The notes under the pieces: generated by a model
What the model was told of the DNA's origin: nothing
Seen by the model: only the letters and a program-made list of their open reading frames with translations
Databases searched by the model: none
From: Clostridium sp. CAG:253
GTDB lineage: Bacteria; Bacillota; Clostridia; Lachnospirales; Lachnospiraceae
Assembly: GCA_000436755.1 (NCBI GenBank)
Contig: FR887291.1
Coordinates: 10,133 to 26,705, forward strand
Reading direction: 5' to 3'
Length of the DNA: 16,573 nucleotides
Program-made: the position numbers and the translations under genes
Shown here: piece after piece, positions 1 through 7,002 of the stretch
Layout: the number at the start of each line of letters is the position of its first letter
Position numbering within the stretch: position 1 is the stretch's first letter

Positions 1-1405
1 CAGGATAGCGTTAAAAAACAGCGGATACAGATTTCCGCCGAAAAAAATAACGATAAATCTTTCCCCTGCTGATATAAGAAAAGATGGAACGTCTTTTGAT
101 TTGTCTATAGCTGTGGCTATTTTGGCTGCATTTGGCTATATAGACAAAACATTCTTAAAACAGAGTCTATTTATCGGTGAATTAAGTCTTGATGGAAAAA
201 TAAAATCAGTAAACGGTGTACTTCCCAGAGTTTATACAGCATATGAAAATGGATTTAAGTATTGCATTGTACCAAAAGATAATATTCCGGAGGCAGAAAT
301 TGTAAGTAAAATTAACATAATAGGTGTCTCAAATCTTAACGAAATGCTTGATATTATCAATAGCGGAAAAATTGATGAGCATATATCTAAAGATGAGCTT
401 GACATCAGCATATTTGCGGATGGGACGGATGTTGATTTTTCTGACATAAAAGGACAGGCAGGTGCAAAGAGAGCGGTTGAGGCAGCGGTATCGGGAATGC
501 ATAATATCGCACTTATAGGAGCACCTGGAACCGGAAAGACAATGATAGCACAAAGCATTCCGGGGATTATGCCAAAACTCACATTTTCAGAGAGGATGGA
601 ACTCTCCAAGATATATAGTGTCTCGGGGCTTTTAAATGAACAGATGCCGGTTGTGGTTAAAAGACCTTTTAGAGCACCGCATCACACGATTACCCAGACT
701 GCACTTGCGGGAGGTGGAAAATATCCAAAACCCGGCGAATTAAGCCTTGCATCATGCGGTGTGCTTTTTCTCGATGAACTTCCGGAATTTAACAGGCAGA
801 CACTTGAAGTTATGAGGCAGCCTTTAGAGGATGGATATGTAAATGTTTCGAGATTGGAAGGAAGTTGCCGATATCCGGCAAAATTCCAGCTTACGGCAGC
901 ATTAAATCCATGTAGATGCGGTTATTATCCTGACAGAAAAAGGTGCAGCTGTACACAGATGCAGATAAAAAATTATCTTGGCAGGGTGAGCAAACCACTG
1001 CTTGACAGAATAGATATTTTTACGGAAACAGTTGTATTAAAATACAATGAAATAAACGGTAATGAAAAAGCAGAGAGCTCAGAAGAGATAAGAAAGCGTG
1101 TTGAAAATGTTCATTATATTCAGAAGAGGAGATATGAAAAAGAGGGCATAATATTCAATTCACAACTTCAGGCAGGAATGATTAAAAAGTATTGTGTTAT
1201 GGAAAGTGAAGCAAAAGATTTTCTGGAGCTTACATTTGACACATTGGATTTCAGTGCGAGAGCATATCACAAGGTATTAAAGATTGCGAGAACTTTAGCC
1301 GACATGGATGAAAGCAGTATAATAAAAAAAGAACATATATCAGAGGCATTGTGTTACAGGTCAGCGGATAAGAAATATTGGAGGTGGCAGAATGTCGATG
1401 AATGA
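1..1405 (+). CDS. comM: ComM/YifB-family Mg-chelatase-like AAA+ ATPase, 5' truncated by window edge
   Basis: A hexameric AAA+ ATPase of the YifB/ComM family; the characterised Vibrio ComM is a helicase that promotes branch migration during natural transformation. The reading frame is open from base 2 (R-I-A-L-K-N-S-G-Y), so about 40 N-terminal residues of a ~505-aa protein lie outside the window and no start is visible. TTG at 101 is an internal Leu codon. Numbered from base 2, a Lon-protease-like N-terminal domain covers roughly residues 1-110 (FDLSIAVAILAA, SLDGKIKSVNGVLP). Then come Walker A GAPGTGKT (residues 173-180, nt 518-541), Walker B GVLFLDELPEF (Asp258), the Cys-rich NPCRCGYYPDRKRCSC (nt 905-952) and the C-terminal Mg_chelatase_C region. 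The 3' end overlaps dprA by 14 nt. Neighbouring dprA fits a DNA-uptake or recombination role, but the family also occurs in bacteria not known to be competent. Confidence 0.95.
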   Translation, partial: RIALKNSGYRFPPKKITINLSPADIRKDGTSFDLSIAVAILAAFGYIDKTFLKQSLFIGELSLDGKIKSVNGVLPRVYTAYENGFKYCIVPKDNIPEAEIVSKINIIGVSNLNEMLDIINSGKIDEHISKDELDISIFADGTDVDFSDIKGQAGAKRAVEAAVSGMHNIALIGAPGTGKTMIAQSIPGIMPKLTFSERMELSKIYSVSGLLNEQMPVVVKRPFRAPHHTITQTALAGGGKYPKPGELSLASCGVLFLDELPEFNRQTLEVMRQPLEDGYVNVSRLEGSCRYPAKFQLTAALNPCRCGYYPDRKRCSCTQMQIKNYLGRVSKPLLDRIDIFTETVVLKYNEINGNEKAESSEEIRKRVENVHYIQKRRYEKEGIIFNSQLQAGMIKKYCVMESEAKDFLELTFDTLDFSARAYHKVLKIARTLADMDESSIIKKEHISEALCYRSADKKYWRWQNVDE

Positions 1406-2498
1406 TAAAAATAAAATATTTGCGTATTGGCTCAGCACAATAAACGGTGTGGGACAAAAGACTATAGAAAAACTCTTAGATTATTTTGACTCGGAAATGG
1501 AAATTTTTAATGCTGAAGCTGACAAATTTTATAATATAAAAGGAATAAGACCTGATATTTTAAAAAAAATAATCAATTCTAAAAATTATAACAGTATACA
1601 GAGCAGATGGAAAAAACTAAATGACAGTAATATAGGTTTTACATATATAAATGCAGATGATTATCCGCAAAAGTTAAAGAATATATATGAACCACCATAC
1701 AGTCTTTTTTATAAGGGTGAACTGCCGGATGCGTCAAAGCCTTCAGTAGCAATTGTGGGTGCAAGAAATGCTTCATATGAGACTAAGTGCATAGCGGAAA
1801 AATTTGGAAGAGAACTTGCAAAATACGGAATACAGATTATAAGCGGACTTGCGAGAGGGGTAGACATAAAGAGTCAGTCAGGGGCAATGTCGGTTGTCAA
1901 CGGAAAAACATTTGGCGTTCTCGGATGCGGAATTGATATATGTTATCCTAAACAGCATATCGGCGAATATATGAAAATGCAGGAGAGAGGAGGGTTGATT
2001 TCAGAGTATGCTCCGGGAGTATTTCCGGCAGCCGGTAATTTTCCGAGAAGAAATCGTATAATAAGTGGTTTATCGGATGGAATTCTTGTTATACAGGCAG
2101 GAAATAAGAGTGGTTCACTCATTACGGCAGAACTTGGTTTAGAACAGGGAAAAGACATATTTGTCGTGCCGGGAAGCATAAATGATGATTTTTATCAAGG
2201 AAGCAACAGACTTATAAAAAATGGTGCGGCATTAGTTACAAATGTTAGAGATATTCTCGATGCTCTCGGCATATTTTATAGTGAAGATATTGACTTAAAA
2301 AATAAAAAAAATAATCTTTTGCTTGAAACCACTGAAAAAATAGTGTATGCTAGTTTAAGTTTGGAACCGGCACATGTGTCAGAAGTTGCAAAACAGACAG
2401 GGATGAAGATTCCGGTTGTGATGGATAGGCTTATATCTCTTGAATTAAAGGGCCTTGTCACTATGATAGGAAGCAACTATTATGCAATAAAGATATAA
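1392..2498 (+). CDS. dprA: DNA-processing protein DprA (Smf)
   Basis: DprA binds incoming single-stranded DNA and loads RecA during transformation, and is also found in many species without known competence. The 368-aa product has the usual family length. Residues ~1-80 form a helical SAM/HhH-like N-terminal domain (GVGQKTIEKLL). Residues ~115-290 form the Rossmann-like core, with VAIVGARNAS, SGLARGVDIKSQSGAM, GVLGCGIDICYP, FPRRNRIISGLSDGILVIQA and GSLITAELGLEQGKDIFVVPG. A C-terminal winged helix spans about 305-368. GGAGGTGG at 1380-1387 places the start at ATG 1392; ATG 1398, two codons on, is possible. It overlaps comM by 14 nt, so the two are translationally coupled. One oddity is that the usual A-H after the G-I-D motif reads S-Q here. 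Confidence 0.96.
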   Translation: MSMNDKNKIFAYWLSTINGVGQKTIEKLLDYFDSEMEIFNAEADKFYNIKGIRPDILKKIINSKNYNSIQSRWKKLNDSNIGFTYINADDYPQKLKNIYEPPYSLFYKGELPDASKPSVAIVGARNASYETKCIAEKFGRELAKYGIQIISGLARGVDIKSQSGAMSVVNGKTFGVLGCGIDICYPKQHIGEYMKMQERGGLISEYAPGVFPAAGNFPRRNRIISGLSDGILVIQAGNKSGSLITAELGLEQGKDIFVVPGSINDDFYQGSNRLIKNGAALVTNVRDILDALGIFYSEDIDLKNKKNNLLLETTEKIVYASLSLEPAHVSEVAKQTGMKIPVVMDRLISLELKGLVTMIGSNYYAIKI

Positions 2499-2533
2499 GG
2501 TGCTGCAAACTTTGTTGAAAGGAAGGAAACAGT

Positions 2534-4603
2534 ATGGCTAAGAATCTGGTAATTGTTGAGTCGCCATCAAAAGCTACGACTATTAAAAAGTTTTTGGGAA
2601 GTTCTTATGAGGTGGTTGCCTCGAACGGTCATGTGAGAGACTTGCCAAAAAGTCAGCTCGGGATAGATATTGAAAATGATTTTGAGCCTAAATATATTAC
2701 CATCAGGGGAAAGGGAGAACTTCTTGCAAAACTTAGAAAAGAAGTGAAAAAGGCAGATAAAGTATATCTTGCAACTGACCCGGACCGAGAGGGAGAAGCA
2801 ATTTCGTGGCATTTGTCAAATGCACTTAAACTTGATGGAAAAAATGCAAGGCGTATTACATTTAATGAGATAACAAAAAATGCTGTTAAACAATCAATAA
2901 AACAGGCAAGAGAGATAGATATGAATCTTGTTGATGCGCAGCAGGCAAGGCGTGTGCTTGACAGAATGGTAGGTTACCAGATAAGTCCGGTTTTATGGGC
3001 TAAGGTTAAGAGAGGGCTAAGTGCAGGAAGAGTTCAGTCGGTTACACTTAGAATTATCGCCGACAGAGAAGAACAGATAAATGCATTTATAGCGAAAGAA
3101 TACTGGACTTTATCCGGAGAATTTCAGGTAGCAGGCGAGAAGAAACCGCTTGTTGCAGATTTTTATGGAACAACAAAAGAAAAGATTGCAATTGAATCAA
3201 AAGAACAGGTAGATAAGATAATAGAAGAAATACAAAAATCTGAATTTAAGATTTCAGATATAAAGACTTCCGGAAGAATAAAAAAGAGTCCGCTGCCTTT
3301 TACCACAAGTACATTGCAGCAGGAAGCTGCAAAGACATTAAATTTTGCAACACAAAAAACGATGAGACTTGCGCAGGGACTTTATGAAGGTGTTGCGATA
3401 AAAGGAAAAGGAACTCTTGGTCTTATAACATATCTTCGTACTGATTCGACACGTATATCAGAAGAAGCAAAACAAAGTGCAGCTGAATACATTAAAGAAA
3501 ATTATGGCGAGGATTACCTTAATCAGGAAGAAAAGTCTAAGAAAAACTCAAAAAAGATTCAGGATGCACATGAGGCTATCAGACCGTCATATGTTGATTT
3601 GACACCGGCACAGGTGAAAGAGTCTTTGTCGAGAGACCAGTTCAGGCTTTATCAGCTTATATGGAAACGCTTTCTGGCCAGCCAGATGTCTGCTGCAAAA
3701 TATGAGACAAAATCGGTTAAGATAGATTCGGATAAGTACAGATTTACATCGGCATCATCAAAGGTAGTATTTTCGGGATATTTATCAGTGTATCAGACGG
3801 ATGAAGATAAAGTAGATAAAAAAACCTTGTCGAAAAAACTTGAGAAAGATATGAAACTCGAGCTTGGACAGATAGATAAAAAACAACATTTTACACAGCC
3901 ACCGGCACATTTTACTGAGGCGTCGTTGGTAAAAACTCTTGAGGAACTTGGAATTGGAAGACCAAGCACATATGCACCGACTATTTCGGTTATTATAAAC
4001 AGGCATTATGTGGCAAAGGAACAGAAAAACCTGTATATTACTGAACTTGGTGAAGTTGTAAATAATATCATGAAGAAGTCATTTGCAAGTATCGTTGATG
4101 TTAATTTTACAGCGTATATGGAAGGACTTTTAGACAGAGTGGAAGACGGTTCCGTAAAATGGAAAACAGTCGTTGAAAATTTCTACCCTGATCTTCATGA
4201 GGCGGTTGAACTTGCGCAGAAAGAACTTGAGCAGATAAAGATAGAAGATGAAGTTACTGATGTCATCTGCGAGGAATGCGGAAGAAACATGGTTGTAAAA
4301 TACGGACCACACGGTAAGTTTTTGGCGTGTCACGGATTCCCGGATTGCAGAAATACGAAACCATATTATGAAAAAATAGGTGTAGAGTGTCCTAAATGTG
4401 GTGCGGATGTTGTGATAAAGAAAACCAAAAAAGGCAGAAGATATTTTGGATGCAGTTCATATCCGGAATGTGATTTTATGTCATGGCAGAAGCCATCTGC
4501 CGAGAAATGCCCGGATTGTGGCGGACCGATGGTTGAAAAGGGAAATAAACTTGTATGTATGGATGAGCAATGTGGTTTTGTGAAGGCAAAGGAAAAGGAA
4601 TAA
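2534..4603 (+). CDS. topA: DNA topoisomerase I (type IA)
   Basis: Relaxes negative supercoils by Mg-dependent single-strand cleavage and passage. The 689-aa length is typical of Firmicutes. The N-terminal Toprim domain shows VIVESPSKA (Glu9 as catalytic acid/base) and DPDREGEA at residues 82-89 (metal-binding acidic triad). The active-site tyrosine is Tyr300 in LGLITYLRTDSTRIS (nt 3431-3433). The core is followed by three C-terminal Cys4 zinc-ribbon units starting near Cys579 (CEECG), Cys619 (CPKCG) and Cys659 (CPDCGG). GGAAGG at 2521-2526, 7 nt before ATG 2534, is a good ribosome site. It lies 35 nt after dprA and 1 nt before codY, with no terminator on either side, so it is probably cotranscribed with both. 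Confidence 0.98.
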   Translation: MAKNLVIVESPSKATTIKKFLGSSYEVVASNGHVRDLPKSQLGIDIENDFEPKYITIRGKGELLAKLRKEVKKADKVYLATDPDREGEAISWHLSNALKLDGKNARRITFNEITKNAVKQSIKQAREIDMNLVDAQQARRVLDRMVGYQISPVLWAKVKRGLSAGRVQSVTLRIIADREEQINAFIAKEYWTLSGEFQVAGEKKPLVADFYGTTKEKIAIESKEQVDKIIEEIQKSEFKISDIKTSGRIKKSPLPFTTSTLQQEAAKTLNFATQKTMRLAQGLYEGVAIKGKGTLGLITYLRTDSTRISEEAKQSAAEYIKENYGEDYLNQEEKSKKNSKKIQDAHEAIRPSYVDLTPAQVKESLSRDQFRLYQLIWKRFLASQMSAAKYETKSVKIDSDKYRFTSASSKVVFSGYLSVYQTDEDKVDKKTLSKKLEKDMKLELGQIDKKQHFTQPPAHFTEASLVKTLEELGIGRPSTYAPTISVIINRHYVAKEQKNLYITELGEVVNNIMKKSFASIVDVNFTAYMEGLLDRVEDGSVKWKTVVENFYPDLHEAVELAQKELEQIKIEDEVTDVICEECGRNMVVKYGPHGKFLACHGFPDCRNTKPYYEKIGVECPKCGADVVIKKTKKGRRYFGCSSYPECDFMSWQKPSAEKCPDCGGPMVEKGNKLVCMDEQCGFVKAKEKE

Positions 4604-4604
4604 A

Positions 4605-5378
4605 ATGAGCTTGGAGTTGTTGGATAAAACAAGAAAAATAAATAAACTTCTCACTGAACAGGAGTCGGATAAAGTTGATTTCAGACAGTTTTGTGAAGTG
4701 TTATCAAGAGAGTTGCATGTTAATGTTTTACTTACAAGTAAAAAAGGGAAAGTACTCGGACTGGAGGAATATGCTGATATAGGTGTTTTTCCTAAACTAA
4801 AAGATGCACATTACGGCGAGTATATTGATACAGCGTTAAAAGACAGATTTATGAGTATATTATCTACAAAAGAAAATGTAAATCTGTTGACTATTGGTCT
4901 TGAATGCGATAATATAATAGAGTATCAGGCGATGGTTGCACCTGTCTGTATGTCAGGAAAAAGGCTGGGAACCTTATTTGTTTATAGGAAAAATGATGTT
5001 TTTTCTATAGATGATATTATACTGACAGAGTATGGCACGACAGTTATAGGACTTGCGATGCAGAGGGCAGAAAGTGAAGAAGTCTCCGAAGAGTATCACA
5101 AGGAGCAGGATATACGTGCGGCTGTAAAGACGCTGTCGAGACTTGAGGCACATGCTATGATATGTGTACTTGAAGAACTCGGTGGAAAAAGAAAAGGGAT
5201 ACTTATTACAAGCAGATTGGCGGATAAGGTTGGTATTACAAGGTCTGTTATTGTCAATGCTTTGAAAAAATGTGAGAGTGCAGGTATAATTGAAACGAAA
5301 TCCTCAGGTATGAAGGGGACGACTATACATATTGTAAATGATTTATTGTGTGAAGATATTATTACACAAAATATATAA
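4605..5378 (+). CDS. codY: GTP/branched-chain amino acid-sensing global repressor CodY
   Basis: CodY is a dimeric repressor that, in Bacillus, binds GTP and branched-chain amino acids and represses stationary-phase genes, including motility genes. The 257-aa length matches the family (~259). The N-terminal GAF-like sensor covers ~1-155 and is linked by a helix to a C-terminal winged helix. The DNA-recognition part (residues ~203-240: SRLADKVGITRSVIVNALKK, then ESAGIIETKSSGMKGTTI) is nearly identical to Bacillus CodY as remembered. The sensor half is much less similar, and the isoleucine-pocket residues do not line up obviously. The start at 4605 gives MSLELLDKTRKIN, matching the Bacillus N-terminus; the ribosome site (AAAGGAAAAGGAA, 4588-4600) lies inside the topA 3' end. 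It is the last gene of its operon, before the terminator at 5386-5430 and directly upstream of the flagellar operon. Confidence 0.96.
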   Translation: MSLELLDKTRKINKLLTEQESDKVDFRQFCEVLSRELHVNVLLTSKKGKVLGLEEYADIGVFPKLKDAHYGEYIDTALKDRFMSILSTKENVNLLTIGLECDNIIEYQAMVAPVCMSGKRLGTLFVYRKNDVFSIDDIILTEYGTTVIGLAMQRAESEEVSEEYHKEQDIRAAVKTLSRLEAHAMICVLEELGGKRKGILITSRLADKVGITRSVIVNALKKCESAGIIETKSSGMKGTTIHIVNDLLCEDIITQNI

Positions 5379-5385
5379 TATTATT

Positions 5386-5430
5386 ATGCCATGTTATACT
5401 GTTATGTATTAAGTATTACATGGCATTTTT
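5386..5430 (+). terminator. Rho-independent terminator after codY
   Basis: ATGCCATGT (5386-5394) pairs perfectly with ACATGGCAT (5418-5426). After a single T-T mismatch the stem continues with ATAC (5396-5399) against GTAT (5413-5416), leaving a 13-nt loop. A run of five T (5426-5430) follows directly. It starts 8 nt after the codY stop and separates the comM-dprA-topA-codY unit from the flagellar operon. Confidence 0.85.
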
Positions 5431-5513
5431 ATCATTGTGGATAAAAATTGACAAGAATAATAAAATCTGTCGAAATAATTTATGCAAAAATTTAATAAAT
5501 TTGATATAAATAC

Positions 5514-5541
5514 TTGTATTTTGCCGTAATTTCTTTATAAT
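5514..5541 (+). promoter_or_regulatory. Candidate sigma-A promoter of the flagellar operon
   Basis: A perfect -10 hexamer TATAAT (5536-5541) is preceded at 16 nt by TTGTAT (5514-5519), a half-matching -35. Transcription would begin near 5548, leaving a leader of about 120 nt before flgB. This is the best promoter match in the codY-flgB gap (5379-5671). A consensus TTGACA at 5448-5453 lacks a -10 at normal spacing. No other operon-internal promoter of similar quality was seen. Assignment rests on motif reading only. Confidence 0.5.
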
Positions 5542-5543
5542 TG

Positions 5544-5565
5544 AATATGTATTCTTATACATATT
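5544..5565 (+). promoter_or_regulatory. Perfect 9-bp palindrome over the expected flgB transcription start
   Basis: AATATGTAT (5544-5552), a 4-nt spacer TCTT, and ATACATATT (5557-5565) form an exact inverted repeat. Counting a G-U pair, the stem extends outward to 5541-5568. It begins 2 nt after the -10 hexamer and spans the predicted start site near 5548. It could be an operator for a dimeric repressor or a hairpin at the mRNA 5' end. The stem is almost all A/T and has no T-run, so it is a poor terminator. Confidence 0.5.
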
Positions 5566-5657
5566 TAAATGTAGCAGTGTTTTAAAATTGATTGCATCAT
5601 AATTTAAAATGGCAATTGATTTGAAGAGTTATACAAGGATAAATATAAATAATAGTG

Positions 5658-5664
5658 AAAGGAG
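5658..5664 (+). promoter_or_regulatory. Ribosome binding site that fixes the flgB start
   Basis: AAAGGAG lies 7 nt before ATG 5672. The same site is only 1 nt from ATG 5666 and lies downstream of the earlier in-frame ATG at 5609, which has no ribosome site of its own. ATG 5672 is therefore chosen. Confidence 0.85.
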
Positions 5665-5671
5665 TATGGGT

Positions 5672-6061
5672 ATGATTTCATCAGGGGCTTATAATTACAT
5701 CAATGTTTTAGAGAAAGCAAGTGATGCGAGTTGGACAAGAAATTCAGTGATTTCAAATAATATTGCGAATGTAGATACACCCGGATATAAGAGAAAAGAT
5801 GTTCAGTTTGAACAGTATCTGCAGAGTGCAGTGAGCGGAGGATGTTCTCTCGATGACAATGTTGCGGAGGCTGATTTGGAAAGTCTTACAGGGACTACAT
5901 ATACAGATTATGCAACAGCAAGTTATCGTATAGATGGAAATAATGTTGATATTGATACTGAAAATGCAGAACTTGCAAAAAACCAGATTAAATATTACAC
6001 AATGCTTGATTCCATCAGTCAGGAATTTAAAAGGATAACAAGTGTGTTTAAAACAAGTTAA
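5672..6061 (+). CDS. flgB: Flagellar basal-body rod protein FlgB
   Basis: FlgB forms the most proximal part of the flagellar rod, exported by the flagellar type III apparatus and lying next to FliE and the MS ring. The 129-aa product has normal length and starts MISSGAYNYINVLEKASDAS. It carries the rod/hook family signature ISNNIANVDTPGYKRKDV (residues ~29-46), a variable middle and a C-terminal amphipathic helix (AELAKNQIKYYTMLDSISQE), matching the coaxial N- and C-terminal helices of axial proteins. The open frame extends upstream to ATG 5609, but the extra 21 residues have no ribosome site and no resemblance to FlgB. It is the first gene of the flagellar operon, 293 nt after codY, with flgC 42 nt downstream. 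Confidence 0.96.
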   Translation: MISSGAYNYINVLEKASDASWTRNSVISNNIANVDTPGYKRKDVQFEQYLQSAVSGGCSLDDNVAEADLESLTGTTYTDYATASYRIDGNNVDIDTENAELAKNQIKYYTMLDSISQEFKRITSVFKTS

Positions 6062-6103
6062 TAAATAAGAGTTGAAACTATGAATTGAAACAGGAGGAAA
6101 AGT

Positions 6104-6547
6104 ATGAGTGTTTTTTCAGCAATGAACATAAGTGCTACAGGTATGACTGCGCAGAGGACAAGACTTGATCTTATTTCAGAAAATATTGCCAATGTTAATA
6201 CTACAAGAGATGCTGATGGCAATGTCTACAAAAGGAAATCCGTGGTATTTGAAGAAAAAAATTATGTATCTTTCAATGATGCTCTTATAAATGCGACCGG
6301 TACAGTTGGAAAAGGTGTAAAGATTTCAAAGATATATGAAGATGATGAGACAGAATGCCGAATGGTTTATGACCCGTCAAATCCGGATGCAGACGAGAAG
6401 GGATATGTTACATATCCTAATGTCAATACGGTTACAGAGATGACTAATATGATTGATGCAAGCAGATCGTATGAAGCGAATGTTACAGCGTTTAATGCTT
6501 CAAAGAATATGGAACTTAAAGCATTGGAAGTTGGAAAGTCATCATAA
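6104..6547 (+). CDS. flgC: Flagellar basal-body rod protein FlgC
   Basis: FlgC is a proximal rod subunit that polymerises with FlgB, FlgF and FlgG through the periplasmic space or cell wall. The 147-aa product starts MSVFSAMNISATGMTAQRTR and contains the axial-protein signature ISENIANVNTTRDADGNVYK, with KRKSVVFEE following. The C-terminus has the FlgC-type VNTVTEMTNMIDASRSYEAN helix used for coiled packing in the rod. AGGAGG at 6092-6097 stands 6 nt before ATG 6104. It lies 42 nt after flgB and 78 nt before fliE in the same transcription unit. Confidence 0.97.
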   Translation: MSVFSAMNISATGMTAQRTRLDLISENIANVNTTRDADGNVYKRKSVVFEEKNYVSFNDALINATGTVGKGVKISKIYEDDETECRMVYDPSNPDADEKGYVTYPNVNTVTEMTNMIDASRSYEANVTAFNASKNMELKALEVGKSS

Positions 6548-6625
6548 TCAGAGTGATTTGATATTTTTTGGTTTTAAAATGCCATAAAAGCAGAAAAACA
6601 TACATCAGATTGGAGGATTTGACAG

Positions 6626-6970
6626 ATGGATTTAACAGCGTTGTCAGGAGTGGATTTTGCGTCAGCATATTCGACACCGACGATTTCATCCGGCTTATCG
6701 GACGGAAAAGATTCACTTATCATAAATTCAGATGATAACAAGAGTGCATTTTCGACCTTGTTTGATTCGGCTGTAAATATGGTACAGGAAACAAATGATT
6801 ACAGTAATGCGGCAGAAGAGGAAGAAATCAAATATGCATTAGGTGAGTCAGACAGTATTCATGATTTACAGATTGCCCAGCAGAAAGCAAATATTTCGTT
6901 ACAGTACACAGTTGCGGTAAGAAATGCTTTTCTTCAGGGGTATAAAGAATTGATGAATTTACAATTCTAA
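6626..6970 (+). CDS. fliE: Flagellar hook-basal body complex protein FliE
   Basis: FliE is the adapter joining the MS ring (FliF) to the rod and is needed for export of rod proteins. The 114-aa product is normal for the family. The N-terminal half is variable and Ser/Asp-rich (residues ~1-40). The conserved C-terminal part has HDLQIAQQKANISLQYTVAV followed by RNAFLQGYKELMNLQF, which matches the FliE C-terminus (two helices ending in the M-N-L-Q-type sequence). Its ribosome site is TGGAGG (6611-6616), 9 nt before ATG 6626. The preceding 78-nt gap (6548-6625) holds no recognisable promoter or terminator. Confidence 0.93.
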   Translation: MDLTALSGVDFASAYSTPTISSGLSDGKDSLIINSDDNKSAFSTLFDSAVNMVQETNDYSNAAEEEEIKYALGESDSIHDLQIAQQKANISLQYTVAVRNAFLQGYKELMNLQF

Positions 6971-7002
6971 AATAAGCCGAAAGGAATTAGAGGAGTCGGA
7001 TT

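Noticed and set aside
101..103. TTG at 101 as the start of the first gene
   Set aside because: The frame is open back to base 2 and the upstream residues (for example FPPKKITINLSPADIRKDGT) are conserved ComM sequence, so the gene begins before the window.
5448..5479. Consensus -35 TTGACA with AATAAT as -10
   Set aside because: The spacing is 20 nt and no acceptable -10 occurs at 16-18 nt, so it is a worse promoter than TTGTAT-16-TATAAT downstream.
5507..5530. Possible sigma-D (sigma-28) promoter: TAAA at 5507-5510 and GCCGTAAT at 5523-5530
   Set aside because: The -10-like part matches GCCGATAT at 6 of 8 positions, but spacing is only 12 nt instead of about 14-16, and no better-placed TAAA exists. 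It is left as a weak possibility.
5609..5671. Upstream ATG extending flgB by 21 codons
   Set aside because: It has no ribosome site, the added residues do not resemble FlgB, and the strong AAAGGAG at 5658-5664 serves ATG 5672.
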